A stretch of DNA of 64,000 bases from Rossellomorea sp. AcN35-11 (GCA_030388825.1 CP128835.1:4032001-4096000); one strand, 5' to 3'; positions 38,668-48,199 are shown, counted from the first letter of the stretch. A program made the numbers and translations. The notes: a model not told the origin generated them from the letters alone.

Positions 38668-39386
38668 ATTCTTGAATGTCGTCGAAGTATTTCATGAGGA
38701 CTTCTTCGACGCTTTGTAGATGGTGAAGCATGAGCTGCTGTGCTTTAAGGCCGTCTTTTGCTTCGATGGCTTCGTAGATGTTTTGATGTTCCTGATATAA
38801 TCGATCCAAGGTAGACTTTTTTGAATAAAGCCAGAGGCGGCGGGTTTCTCTCATGGTGGTGACCATCATTTCCGACACATTGTTCATGAGACCCGTCAGC
38901 AGCTCATTTTGTGAAGCTTTGGCAATCGCCATGTGGAAACGGAAATCTGCTTCTTCCCCCCAGCTCTTCATCGCTGGCTGTTTGCATCTGATCCAATGCC
39001 GTTTTGATTTCTTTTAGTTGTTCGTCCGTCCTTCTAGAAGCGGCCGCTTCAACAGCACCAACTTCCAAAATTCTCCGCACTTCCAGGAGCTGTTTGACAT
39101 CATCTTTTTTCATTAAGGCTGCAATATATATAGGCAGAGAAAGCATACTTGAATCAAACTCTCTTACATAGGTGCCTTCTCCCTGATGCATCTCGACTAA
39201 CCCCATCGCCCGTAATGCGCTTAATGCTTCACGGACAGCCGATCTCCCCACTTGAAAATTCTCAGCCAGCTGCTGAACAGAATCCAGCTTGTCACCGGAC
39301 TTCAACTGCCCTGATTTAATCATATCAATCAAAACCTCAGCCACTTCTTCGTATATCTTTCGCGGTTTAATTCGTTTATAATTCAA
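38666..39386 (-). pseudogene. lutR: LutR, GntR/FadR regulator of lactate use, frameshifted
   Basis: Two frames: 39386-38904 has the winged helix (EEVAEVLIDMIKSGQLKSGD, SVQQLAENFQVGRSAVREAL, SALRAMGLVEMHQGEGTYVR), and 38971-38666 has the FCD domain (DFRFHMAIAKASQNELLTGL ... LMLHHLQSVEEVLMKYFD). A C6 run at 38956-38961 holds the +1 shift; with five, the protein reads LGEEADFRFHMAIAKASQ. It would be a 240-residue LutR that represses lutABC and lldP and is released by L-lactate. If the break is real, these operons are constitutive. Confidence 0.85.
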
Positions 39387-39572
39387 TCGTGTTCACCCCA
39401 ATATGTATGTATATATGATTCTATAGTATTCTAAGTGGAGGGACAATAATGAAGGGAACCGTTATGAATGGAGAGAAGGTCGAGTCAGCTTGATTGGTAG
39501 GACGAGGATTATTGTCCACGATTTGTAAACTATCGAAAAGAACCTTATTCAATCATAGATGACCGACAGTTG

Positions 39573-39606
39573 AAAAAGCCCCCATTCATGACATGAACCG
39601 GAGGCC
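39573..39606 (-). terminator. Terminator of the AraC-family gene
   Basis: On the minus strand CCTCCGGTTCATG and CATGAATGGGGG pair, followed by GCTTTTTC. It starts 9 nt after the stop. Confidence 0.75.
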
Positions 39607-39614
39607 TCTAACCC

Positions 39615-40481
39615 TTATTTCTTCATAATCGGAATCCAAATCTCACAACGATAATTCTCATCATTCGGGTTTCCTGGGGGATACAATTCAAATTCAGGAC
39701 CTCCCGCATGTTCATAACCTGTAGAAGGGAACCATTCAGAGAATATTCGCTTCCATACAGCTTGAATGGCATGGGGCATCGGGCCGATTGATTCAAAAAC
39801 AGCCCATGTAGCGGCCGGAATGTCTTTTCCCTCCAGGGTGTGTTCATTCTCACTCTTTTCCTCCGCGCCGATAAAATACGTGAATTCTTCGTTAGGATGA
39901 TCGAATTCCATGCAGATTCCCACCATTTCATCATTTCCCGCCGCATCACACATCTTCTTATCTAAGTCCGTTGAGTTCACTTCATCCCAGAACAAAGGTA
40001 TGTCCTTCGTATTCTGTCCATTAGCGGTTGAGACTCTTTTTCCTTTTCCAATCACATGGAATGCTTCTTTATCCACAATTTTATAATCCATTTCAACTTC
40101 TCCTTTAAGTTGGATTTGAAAAGAGATGCGGGGAAATGCCCTTAAAGTCGTTCCCGGTTCTTTCACCTTGGAAGGGGATACACCATGTGCCTTCCGAAAC
40201 GCTTTCGAAAAGGATTCCGGTGTCTCATAACCATGCTTATAGGCGACATCTATCACTTTCACATCACCATTGATCAATTCCTGTGCAGCCAGTGTCAGCC
40301 TCCTCTTCCGGATGTAGTCGGATACTGTGTATCCTGTAACAAGAGAAAATAACCTTTGAAAGTGAAATTTAGAACTGAAGGACAGCCGGGCCAATTCATT
40401 CATATCGATATCACCTTCTAGATTGTTTTCAATATATTGAATGCACTCATTCAACCTATAAAGCATTTCCATAACCTGCAT
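39615..40481 (-). CDS. AraC-family regulator with GyrI-like effector domain
   Basis: A 288-residue activator. Residues 10-105 hold the two AraC HTHs (LARLSFSSKFHFQRLFSLVT, then VIDVAYKHGYETPESFSKAF), preceded by the dimerising start. Residues 130-288 are a GyrI-like/small-molecule binding domain (DKEAFHVIGKGKRVSTANG, ... GICMEFDHPNEEFTYFIGAE, ... AGGPEFELYPPGNPNDENYR). This is the Rob/BmrR-like arrangement for sensing drugs or hydrophobic compounds, but with the HTH first. Targets are unknown; the gene is divergent from the amine oxidase. Confidence 0.85.
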   Translation of the reverse strand: MQVMEMLYRLNECIQYIENNLEGDIDMNELARLSFSSKFHFQRLFSLVTGYTVSDYIRKRRLTLAAQELINGDVKVIDVAYKHGYETPESFSKAFRKAHGVSPSKVKEPGTTLRAFPRISFQIQLKGEVEMDYKIVDKEAFHVIGKGKRVSTANGQNTKDIPLFWDEVNSTDLDKKMCDAAGNDEMVGICMEFDHPNEEFTYFIGAEEKSENEHTLEGKDIPAATWAVFESIGPMPHAIQAVWKRIFSEWFPSTGYEHAGGPEFELYPPGNPNDENYRCEIWIPIMKK

Positions 40482-40822
40482 CCTCCCTTCTACCCTAATG
40501 TATCATCTGAGTCTCCTCTTCTCCTGTCATTTTGTGCTTTTAAGTGACAGGTGAATGGACTGCCGGCAAACCTCCAGTGATGATTCCAGGATCATGCTTA
40601 CAGGCACAACAGTTTCTTTCTACAATTACCCATCCATCTCCTCTATTTTCATTTACTGAATCAGGCTGTTAAACAGAATGGGTGTTAGAACCCCCTCCCT
40701 CCATTTACGTGCAGCATAGTTTACGAAAACGGTCTAAAATGTAAACTATAAACGAAATGACCGTATTTTCACCCTCACCCTCCTCATATACATGTGTAAT
40801 GTAGACAGAGGGGGAGAGGGAC
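40482..40822. other. Divergent regulatory region between araC-type and amine oxidase genes
   Basis: No gene is seen. It has nested inverted repeats (ATAGTTTAC at 40716-40724 with GTAAACTAT at 40741-40749; GAAAACGGTC at 40725-40734 with GACCGTATTTTC at 40759-40770) placed before the amine oxidase start, whose ribosome site is GAGGGGGAGAGGG. Confidence 0.5.
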
Positions 40823-42322
40823 ATGAGGAATAGAGCTGATACGTATAGTTATGGAGATCTTACCTACCCTGATGATATGGTATCGATTGTCAGAAATGGT
40901 TTGACTCCCACAAAAGATTCAAAAAAGATCTTGATCATAGGAGCAGGTATGTCTGGATTGGTCGCAACCTCCCTGCTAAAAAATGCAGGTCACTCCGTCA
41001 CGATACTTGAAGGGAACGATCGTATCGGCGGAAAGATTTACACCATGCGGGAACCTTTCTCTGAAGGTCAATATTTAGACGCAGGAGCCATGCGTTTTCC
41101 GGATACTCATGAATTGGTGTCCGAATACATCCATAAATTCGGACTGCCGACCAATGAATTCATAAATAATGTCGATTTGTACCTCGTCAACGGGGTGCTG
41201 ACAACAGCTTCCTATTACAATCAACATCCTGATGTATTAAACTACCCCCTGCCACCTGATGAACAAGGGAAAACCGCCATCGAATTATTGTCCTCTGCCG
41301 TAAAACCTTTCCTGGACCTGTACGATAGGGCCGACCCATTGGAACAAGAACGGTTGAGAAAGAAGTTCGACCGATATTCCTTTGATGGATTCTTACGATT
41401 CAATCCCATCGGGACTTCCCTCTCCCCTGCAGCCATCCGTATTGTAAAAGTGCTGTTGGGCATAGAAGGATTCCCTGAATTATCGTTTGTAGATATTTTA
41501 TTGGACGTTGTCCGCACCGTTTTTAATAAAGAGTTGAAGTTTTATGAAATCACAGGAGGAAATGATCAACTTCCCCACTCCTTTCTGCCTGACCTTCAAT
41601 CGAACATCCTGTATTCTCATCAAGTACATCAGATCCATCAGAAGGATGACGGGGTCACCGTCATCACGAAGGACCGTACAACGGACCGGTACCATAGCTT
41701 TGATGGTGACTATGTCATCGTGACCGTTCCGTACTCTGTGCTGCAATTCATTGATATCCTTCCTTATCAATCGATTTCGTTTAAAAAATGGAAAGCCATC
41801 AAGGAATTACACTATGTGTCTTCTGTAAAAATAGGATTGGAATTTAAAACGAAATTCTGGGAAACCTTCAACAACGGAAATATCATTACAGACTTTCCCC
41901 TCCGATTTACTTACGGACCAAGTCACGGGAGAGGAGAACCAGGCCCCGGCGTCATGTTAGCAAGCTATAGCTGGGGACAAAATGCCAATCTGTGGAACAG
42001 CCTGACGGAGGATGAACGAATTGAGGAGGCTTTGCATGGACTTTATAAAGTTTATGGAGATCAGGTTTATACGGAATTTACGAAAGGGGCTTCATACAAT
42101 TGGGGACAAAACCCATTCTCAGCAGGATGCTTTGCCCTCTTCGCCCCAAACCAGGCATCTGATTTCTCAGACCATATCTATTCGCCGGAACAGCGTATCC
42201 ACTTTTCCGGCGAACACACCTCCCCCTTCCATGGATGGGTGGAAGGAGCCATAGAATCCGCCATCCGTGCGGCCTATGAAGTCAATAACAGAAATGACCG
42301 GGAGGGACGGACCATGGAATAA
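40823..42322 (+). CDS. Flavin monoamine oxidase / L-amino acid oxidase family
   Basis: A 499-residue FAD enzyme. The Rossmann motif is ILIIGAGMSGLVATSLLKNA (residues 36-55) followed by EGNDRIGGKIYT. The middle part has AGAMRFPDTHELV, the C-terminal part RIHFSGEHTSPFHGWVEGAI is the second FAD contact. It oxidises an amine or L-amino acid to the imine with O2. The last residues REGRTME and the stop lie inside a GGGACGGACC repeat, so the natural C-terminus may have been replaced. Substrate not known. Confidence 0.85.
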   Translation: MRNRADTYSYGDLTYPDDMVSIVRNGLTPTKDSKKILIIGAGMSGLVATSLLKNAGHSVTILEGNDRIGGKIYTMREPFSEGQYLDAGAMRFPDTHELVSEYIHKFGLPTNEFINNVDLYLVNGVLTTASYYNQHPDVLNYPLPPDEQGKTAIELLSSAVKPFLDLYDRADPLEQERLRKKFDRYSFDGFLRFNPIGTSLSPAAIRIVKVLLGIEGFPELSFVDILLDVVRTVFNKELKFYEITGGNDQLPHSFLPDLQSNILYSHQVHQIHQKDDGVTVITKDRTTDRYHSFDGDYVIVTVPYSVLQFIDILPYQSISFKKWKAIKELHYVSSVKIGLEFKTKFWETFNNGNIITDFPLRFTYGPSHGRGEPGPGVMLASYSWGQNANLWNSLTEDERIEEALHGLYKVYGDQVYTEFTKGASYNWGQNPFSAGCFALFAPNQASDFSDHIYSPEQRIHFSGEHTSPFHGWVEGAIESAIRAAYEVNNRNDREGRTME

Positions 42323-42337
42323 GATGGTCCGTTCCTT
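42301..42337. repeat. GGGACGGACC repeat encoding the end of the amine oxidase
   Basis: The arm AGGGACGGACCAT (42303-42315) faces ATGGTCCGTTCCT (42324-42336). The stop codon of the amine oxidase (42320-42322) lies in the loop, and GRTME is read from the first arm. No gene was seen from 42338 to 42626. Confidence 0.85.
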
Positions 42338-42626
42338 AATGGATTTATCACTGGTCCTCACTCAATGCCGGGCTGATTTCAAGCCTTGCTTTCTGAAATT
42401 AATGATGTCGGATGACGGGTATTCACTGACCGGAATTGAATAGACCGGCAAGTCGTCAACTCGACGGTTTATCCACCCTCTTCCTCAGGGTATTTAATAC
42501 GAGGAGAGCCCATAAATTTATTAGAAAAAGTGTATGACTGGATTCTCCCGCCCTGCTATTGTAAATTTAAGACAAACTTACATAGTCATACACACAAGGG
42601 AATCTATTTTTTAAAGGAGGTTCACT

Positions 42627-44045
42627 ATGCAACACTACCATATGATCATTAATGGAGAACAAACAGGTTCTGACCTTTCAAAGGTGAATGTAACCAACCC
42701 TGCGACATCGGAAGTCATCGCCACCATCCCCCGCGGCGGAAAAAAAGAAGCTTCCAGGGCTGCCGATGCTGCTTATGAAGCATTCAAGGACTGGTCCGGA
42801 TATTCTGCTTACGAACGAAGCGAACTGATCAGAAAATGGCATGATTTAATCGAGGAGAATAAAGAGGACCTCGCCCGGACCATGACCATGGAGCAAGGGA
42901 AACCATATAAGGAAGCATTAGGTGAAATCCAATATGCCAACGGCTTCATCGCCTGGTACGCTGAAGAAGGAAAACGGGTATACGGAGAACAGATCCCTGC
43001 CTCCCAGCGCAACAAACGTTTATTCGTCCACAAGCAGCCTGTGGGAGTCGTTGCCGTCATCACTCCCTGGAACTTCCCTGCTGCCATGATTACCCGTAAA
43101 GTCGCACCGGCCCTCGCAACTGGATGTACGGTCGTCATTAAACCGGCGGGTCAAACCCCTTTGACAGCATTAAAAATGGCGGCTTTAGCAGGGGAAGCAG
43201 GTATCCCTAAAGGTGTCATCAATGTGGTGACAGGTGACTCGAAAGCAATTTCCGACGCCTGGATGGAAGATGCCCGAGTAAGGAAACTGACCTTCACCGG
43301 ATCAACAGAAGTCGGGAAGGTGTTAATGAAAGGATCAGCAGACACCGTTAAGAAAATCTCGTTGGAACTCGGGGGCCACGCCCCTGTCATTGTGATGGCC
43401 GACTCTGATCTTGATAAAGCCGTTGATGGCGTCATCTCCTCGAAATTCAGAAATGCCGGACAGACATGCGTCTGCTCCAACCGTATCTATGTTCACGAAT
43501 CGATTCAAGGTGCCTTTACAGATAAGCTTGTTGAAAAGGTGAAGAAGCTGAAAGTGGGTAACGGTCTTGAAGAAGGGGTGGATATTGGGCCATTAATCGA
43601 TGAGGATGCAGTAGATAAGGTACAGAAGCATGTTGAAGATGCTGTAAGCAAAGGTGCCTCCGTCGTCTGTGGCGGCAACGGGAAAAATGGACTGTTTTTT
43701 GAACCTACCGTTCTCACGAATGTACAGGATGATATGCTGTGCATGAAAGACGAAACATTCGGCCCGGTCGCACCGATTACGACGTTCAAAACGGAGGAAG
43801 AAGCCATTGAGCGGGCCAATGATTCCATTTACGGACTAGCAGCCTATGTATTCACCGAGAATATCACGAAGGGGATCCGGATTAGTGAGCAACTGGAGTA
43901 TGGGATTGTTGGATTGAACGATGGTCTGCCTTCCACTCCACAAGTACCTTTCGGCGGCTTCAAGCAAAGCGGGCTTGGACGTGAAGGCGGACACCACGGG
44001 ATTGATGAGTACCTGGAAGTGAAGTATATCTCTGTTGGGTTGTAG
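42627..44045 (+). CDS. gabD: NAD-dependent succinate-semialdehyde dehydrogenase
   Basis: A 472-residue aldehyde dehydrogenase. It has TPWNFPAAMITRKVAPALAT (cofactor entry), the glutamate in KKISLELGGHAPVIVMADSD and the nucleophile in RNAGQTCVCSNRIYVHESIQ. The C-terminus (FGGFKQSGLGREGGHHGIDE) is that of GabD-like enzymes. It turns succinate semialdehyde to succinate in GABA or 4-hydroxybutyrate breakdown. A strong AAAGGAGG site and its own promoter suggest single transcription. The amine oxidase gene upstream may make aldehydes, but a joint path is inference. Catalytic residues intact. Confidence 0.88.
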   Translation: MQHYHMIINGEQTGSDLSKVNVTNPATSEVIATIPRGGKKEASRAADAAYEAFKDWSGYSAYERSELIRKWHDLIEENKEDLARTMTMEQGKPYKEALGEIQYANGFIAWYAEEGKRVYGEQIPASQRNKRLFVHKQPVGVVAVITPWNFPAAMITRKVAPALATGCTVVIKPAGQTPLTALKMAALAGEAGIPKGVINVVTGDSKAISDAWMEDARVRKLTFTGSTEVGKVLMKGSADTVKKISLELGGHAPVIVMADSDLDKAVDGVISSKFRNAGQTCVCSNRIYVHESIQGAFTDKLVEKVKKLKVGNGLEEGVDIGPLIDEDAVDKVQKHVEDAVSKGASVVCGGNGKNGLFFEPTVLTNVQDDMLCMKDETFGPVAPITTFKTEEEAIERANDSIYGLAAYVFTENITKGIRISEQLEYGIVGLNDGLPSTPQVPFGGFKQSGLGREGGHHGIDEYLEVKYISVGL

Positions 44046-44048
44046 AAA

Positions 44049-44078
44049 AAAGAAGGTCGTGGGAACACGGCCTTCTTT
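44049..44078. terminator. Bidirectional terminator
   Basis: GAAGGTCGTG and CACGGCCTTC pair around GGAA between the convergent gabD and GNAT genes, with A and T runs on the outside. Confidence 0.8.
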
Positions 44079-44091
44079 CAATCACTGAACC

Positions 44092-44562
44092 TCAACCTTC
44101 GTTCAGTCTTTTTGTTTGTTTTTGATACACTTTCATGGCGTTACCATCCAGACCAATCGCTTCAGTTGAGAAAGCCCAGCCGTATTTCTCATAATAACCC
44201 TCAAGATCTGTTGCGAGATAGAGGGACTGGTAGCCTTTTTCATAGGCTCTTTCCAGACCATGTTCCAGGAGATTCGCCCCTAGTCCCTTCCCTCTGTGGT
44301 CCGGGTCAACATACAAGCAGGCAAACCAAGGATACAGGTCCTGGCGGCTGTTCAGGTCATTTCTAAGTAAAGCGTAAGTACCAATGATTTCCTCATCGTG
44401 TAATGCAATAAAAAACCTGGGGAGGTCCTCCTCGGTATGACAGGAATGGTACATACAATCATAATAAAAAGTGTAACTCTCTTCGCTCCCCCATTGTCCC
44501 CAGAAGGCTTTCACTGCTTCTTCAAACCTGCTTGAATTTTTATCTACTTCTACGATTTTCAT
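44092..44562 (-). CDS. GNAT-family N-acetyltransferase
   Basis: A 156-residue protein. The acetyl-CoA binding loop is YVDPDHRGKGLGANLLEHGL (motif A Q/RxxGxG/A), followed by LYLATDLEGYYEKYGWAF. It acetylates an unknown amine in the cytosol. It stands alone. Confidence 0.85.
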   Translation of the reverse strand: MKIVEVDKNSSRFEEAVKAFWGQWGSEESYTFYYDCMYHSCHTEEDLPRFFIALHDEEIIGTYALLRNDLNSRQDLYPWFACLYVDPDHRGKGLGANLLEHGLERAYEKGYQSLYLATDLEGYYEKYGWAFSTEAIGLDGNAMKVYQKQTKRLNEG

Positions 44563-44640
44563 TGTGTTTTCCTTCTTTCAATGTTTTGGTGCATCTTCTT
44601 TGTATTCTTCATTGAAGAGAAAAAACCTTTTTTTCGGAAA

Positions 44641-44686
44641 AAAAAGGAAAAGGCACATCCTCAATGGAATATGCCTTTTCCTTTTT
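44641..44686 (-). terminator. Terminator of the VOC gene
   Basis: AAAAAGGAAAAGGCA (44641-44655) and TGCCTTTTCCTTTTT (44672-44686) are perfect arms, with a long T run on the minus strand. Confidence 0.8.
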
Positions 44687-44688
44687 AT

Positions 44689-45183
44689 TTAGTAAGCCCC
44701 GTCTGAATACGTTAATTCGTAGCTATGGGAATAAATCTCAAAAATATTTCCGAACGGATCCTCTACATATACCATGCGATAAGGCTTTTCCCCAGGATAA
44801 TACTCGCGGATCGGCATGCGCTGTTTTCCACCGTGCTGAACGATTTTTTCAACCATGCCTTCTACATCAGGGTCCTGGATACAGAAATGGAATAATCCTG
44901 TTTTCCAGTACTCGAAGTTATTCTCAGGCTTTTCGTTATGAGGGAATTCAAACAGCTCCACTCCGATTTTGTCACCTGTTGCGAGATGGGCAATTCGGAA
45001 AGTCTCCCAATCGTTTCCGAATACATCTCGGCACATTTGTCCGATTGCCGTATCATCATTTTCTACATCAGAAGGCTCCATGATGGTGTACCACCCGAAC
45101 ACCTCCGTATAAAATGAAATGGCTTCTTCCAGGTTTGGGACGGACAGTCCAATATGTGAAAACGCTCTTGGATATGGTAACAT
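44689..45183 (-). CDS. VOC-family metalloprotein (glyoxalase/dioxygenase fold)
   Basis: A 164-residue protein. The N-terminal FSHIGLSVPNLEEAISFYTE and the C-terminal VYVEDPFGNIFEIYSHSYEL are the two edges of the vicinal oxygen chelate fold, with a metal-binding His in SHIG, His in LFHFCIQDPDV and Glu at the end. The chemistry (lyase, dioxygenase or isomerase) is not decided. It is divergent from an HxlR regulator that probably controls it. Confidence 0.85.
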   Translation of the reverse strand: MLPYPRAFSHIGLSVPNLEEAISFYTEVFGWYTIMEPSDVENDDTAIGQMCRDVFGNDWETFRIAHLATGDKIGVELFEFPHNEKPENNFEYWKTGLFHFCIQDPDVEGMVEKIVQHGGKQRMPIREYYPGEKPYRMVYVEDPFGNIFEIYSHSYELTYSDGAY

Positions 45184-45314
45184 CGTAAATATTCCTCCTC
45201 TTTTTGATTAGTTTCATCTAACACGTCCTTATTATACGGACCTCTGCTTCTTTATGTAAGAATGCACTTTTTTGTGAGAAACTAACCTAAAGGTAAGAAA
45301 GGATTGAATCTGGT

Positions 45315-45647
45315 ATGGAAACACCCACCGATCAACAAGGAAAACTGAAGTGCTCAATTGAATACACTCTGAAGAAAATCGGAGGCAAATGGAAAACCGT
45401 CATCCTATGGCATCTGGGTACGGATGGGACCCTCCGTTATAATGAATTACGCAGACTCCTACCTGGAGTAGCCCATAAAGTACTGAGTCAGCAACTAAAA
45501 GAACTCGAAGAAGACGGCTTCATCAATCGCACCCAATACGACACCATTCCCCCGAAAGTGGAATATTCCATGACGGAACTCGGAATGACCCTCATGCCCA
45601 TCCTCACGCAAATGCACGAATGGGGAAACGAACATGGCGAGTTTTAG
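45315..45647 (+). CDS. HxlR-family transcriptional regulator
   Basis: A 110-residue winged-helix protein with the signature KCSIEYTLKKIGGKWKTVIL, LRYNELRRLLPGVAHKVLSQ and PPKVEYSMTELGMTLMPILT. A Cys near residue 12 is in the place used by redox-sensing HxlR members such as YodB/HypR. It is read divergently from the VOC gene with 131 bp between them, so it probably regulates that gene, perhaps in response to electrophiles (inference). Confidence 0.9.
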   Translation: METPTDQQGKLKCSIEYTLKKIGGKWKTVILWHLGTDGTLRYNELRRLLPGVAHKVLSQQLKELEEDGFINRTQYDTIPPKVEYSMTELGMTLMPILTQMHEWGNEHGEF

Positions 45648-45657
45648 GGAAATAGGG

Positions 45658-45728
45658 AGAGGGACGGACCTCTAAAAGCTCAATTTTTTATTTTAGCAAC
45701 TTTTTTCAGGTTTTGAAGGTCCGTCCCT
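45658..45728. repeat. GGGACGGACC repeat pair after the HxlR gene
   Basis: AGAGGGACGGACCTC (45658-45672) and GAAGGTCCGTCCCT (45715-45728) enclose 42 bp of AT-rich sequence. It starts 10 nt after the HxlR stop. Confidence 0.88.
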
Positions 45729-45883
45729 ATCAAGCCTACAAACATAGACTCAATCAAGATCATGGAAAACTGAATAAATGAAGGAACTGAAAGAAAGAGC
45801 CTGCAGCTGACCCTTCGTTCTACTATACGGAGCAAAAGACAAGGGTCATAACCATGCTAAGAAAAGATAGAGAATCTATAAAA

Positions 45884-45956
45884 GGAGGGACGGACCTTCA
45901 CTCAGCTTAAACCTTATGAATGTCAGGGTTTAACTGTTGAGTGAGGTCCGTCCCTC
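45884..45956. repeat. GGGACGGACC repeat pair with extended arms
   Basis: The outer arms are GGAGGGACGGACCTTCACTC (from 45884) and TGAGTGAGGTCCGTCCCTC (45938-45956). Inside them TTAAACC pairs with GGGTTTAA, giving a long, nearly continuous stem. It lies 26 nt after the stop of the GGDEF-EAL gene. No gene is seen from 45648 to 45982. Confidence 0.9.
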
Positions 45957-45982
45957 TATTTTTTTTCCCTCTATTTGTCTCC

Positions 45983-48199
45983 CTACTTCTGCACCATCCC
46001 TTCCCACTCAGCCAGAAACGATTCCAGTCGGGGTCCCGGCAATGGCCGGCTGAAGTGGTAGCCTTGGCCGACCTTGCAGGCATTCCTTTTTAGGAATAGC
46101 ACTTGTTCTTCTGTCTCGATCCCTTCGGCGATGGTGGTGAAGTTCATATTTTGACTGATATCAATGATCGCTTTTACAATCGAAACCTGAGTGGGGTCTT
46201 CCATGATATCATCAACGAAGGATTTATCGATCTTGATGTGATCGATTGGCAGGTGTCTTAAATTATTTAGTGACGAATAACCTGTTCCAAAGTCATCCAT
46301 AGAAATGATGACCCCAACTTTTTTGAGCTTATTGAGAACCTTTGTCGATTTCTCAAAATCCTGCATGATGCTTTCTGTTATTTCAAGCTCCAGTCTGCTT
46401 GGTTCAAACTGGAGTTGTTCCAGAGTCTCTTTAACCATTTCAACAAAATGGTCGTCTTTGATTTGTCTGACCGATATATTCACGGCCATAGGAATGATGC
46501 CAAAGCCTGCCTCTTCCCATTCCTTACTTTGTTTACAAGCCTCGTTAAGAACCCACTTCCCAATGGGGATGATCAATCCCGTCTCTTCTGCAAGAGGAAT
46601 GAATTCACATGGAGAAACCATTCCGAGTACAGGATGCTCCCAGCGGATCAGGGCCTCTACGCCTAAAATGTCCTTCGTTTCCAAATCGACTTTAGGCTGA
46701 TAATGGAGTGTAAATTCATGGCGTTCCAACGCTTTTCTTAATCCATTTTCAAGTTCCATATTCCTCGAAGAGACCTTTTCGAGCTCAGGATAATAGAATT
46801 GATAATTGTTCTTTCCCTTTTCCTTCGCTAGATACATGGCTGTATCCGCATGCTTGATCAGACTTTCCTGCTCTTCTCCATCTTTCGGGTACATACTGAT
46901 CCCGATACTTGGTGTCACGAAGAATTCCTGCTCCTGGATGATGATTGGGCTTGTGAATGCTTGTAAAATGTCGCGGGCTACTTGTTCTACTCGGGTAAGG
47001 CCAAGGTTCGACAGGATGATGATGAATTCATCGCCCCCTTGCCTGAACACGATTCCATCTTCTTGAACAACATCCTCTAATCGTCCGGCAACCTTCACTA
47101 ATATTTCATCACCGGTTGAGTGACCTTTCGTATCGTTTATGACTTTAAAGCGATCTAAATCCAGAAAGAAGATCGACATAGGTTGATCGGGTGATTCATT
47201 GATCGATTCATTTAAGTATTGCTTGAATTTATTTCGATTCGGCAGGCCGGTCAACGTATCATAATAAGCCATGGTATGAATGGTTTTCTCAGCCTTCTTC
47301 CGATTCGTGATATCCCTTCCCACCAGCTGCAGAGCCATTCTTCCACCATATAAAATTGGCATGGCAGAGATTTCTACCTCAATCACTTTGCCGTCCAGAC
47401 TGTAAACGGTCAATTCAAACCGTTCTCCTGTCAGGGAATTTCTTGTCTTCTCCCTTACCATGGAGATGTTTTCACGACTCGTGAAACTGGAAATGTGTTT
47501 ATTTATAATTTCACTTGCACTTTCAGCCCCCAACAGCTTGCTGCCTGCTTCATTGATATAATCAAATTTTTCGTTGTTGATGACGGCAATAATATCCGGA
47601 GAAAGCTCTACTAAACTACGGTATTGGTCTTCACTTTCTTTCCGGTTGGTAATATCGAATAACACACTTGTAAAAGAGATCATTTCACCATGTTCATCCA
47701 GTGTCGGAATACCTCTGTCTTGAATCCATCGGACCTGGCCATCCGGCTTGATGATACGATACACACTGACGCAAGACTCTCCGGATGCCAAGGTTTCTTC
47801 CCTTTCTTTTAAGACAGGCAGATCCTCAGGATGAATGACTTTTTTCCAGAGTAACGAGTCCTGATAAAATTCGTTAAGAGAATAACCATACAGGTTTTCA
47901 ATTCCGGGTGTGATCAAAAGGACGTCCTGCTTCATATCGTGAGACCAAATCGCGACATCCAATGTTTCAAAGATATTATTTAAATTCTTGTTACTATTCG
48001 TAAGCTCCACTGAAGCAACCGAGTTCCCCTTAAAGTGAAGAAATAAGAACGTCAGCATGCTTAACGCAAGTCCTGTATGCAGGAATAATGACACCCATGC
48101 TTCCCCACTATTTTCTTCCCAAGACATATTTATTATTTCCAATAGAATCATAATTATAAAGAGTATGATGATTGTCTTTTCGTATTTAGTAAAATTCAT
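45983..48199 (-). CDS. GGDEF-EAL c-di-GMP protein with PAS domains
   Basis: A 738-residue membrane protein. Two helices lie at residues 8-60, followed by two PAS domains (about 70-190 and 190-305). The GGDEF domain carries RQGGDEFIIILS near residue 386, the intact cyclase active site. The EAL domain carries EALIRWEHPVLGMVSPCEFI near residue 514 and DDFGTGYSSLNNL, the metal-binding set of an active phosphodiesterase. The balance of the two activities cannot be told. Likely regulated by redox or light or small ligands through PAS. Stands alone. Confidence 0.92.
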   Translation of the reverse strand: MNFTKYEKTIIILFIIMILLEIINMSWEENSGEAWVSLFLHTGLALSMLTFLFLHFKGNSVASVELTNSNKNLNNIFETLDVAIWSHDMKQDVLLITPGIENLYGYSLNEFYQDSLLWKKVIHPEDLPVLKEREETLASGESCVSVYRIIKPDGQVRWIQDRGIPTLDEHGEMISFTSVLFDITNRKESEDQYRSLVELSPDIIAVINNEKFDYINEAGSKLLGAESASEIINKHISSFTSRENISMVREKTRNSLTGERFELTVYSLDGKVIEVEISAMPILYGGRMALQLVGRDITNRKKAEKTIHTMAYYDTLTGLPNRNKFKQYLNESINESPDQPMSIFFLDLDRFKVINDTKGHSTGDEILVKVAGRLEDVVQEDGIVFRQGGDEFIIILSNLGLTRVEQVARDILQAFTSPIIIQEQEFFVTPSIGISMYPKDGEEQESLIKHADTAMYLAKEKGKNNYQFYYPELEKVSSRNMELENGLRKALERHEFTLHYQPKVDLETKDILGVEALIRWEHPVLGMVSPCEFIPLAEETGLIIPIGKWVLNEACKQSKEWEEAGFGIIPMAVNISVRQIKDDHFVEMVKETLEQLQFEPSRLELEITESIMQDFEKSTKVLNKLKKVGVIISMDDFGTGYSSLNNLRHLPIDHIKIDKSFVDDIMEDPTQVSIVKAIIDISQNMNFTTIAEGIETEEQVLFLKRNACKVGQGYHFSRPLPGPRLESFLAEWEGMVQK

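Noticed and set aside
45136..45152. GGGACGGACAGTCC inside the VOC gene
   Set aside because: In frame with conserved coding sequence and lacks the rest of the arm.
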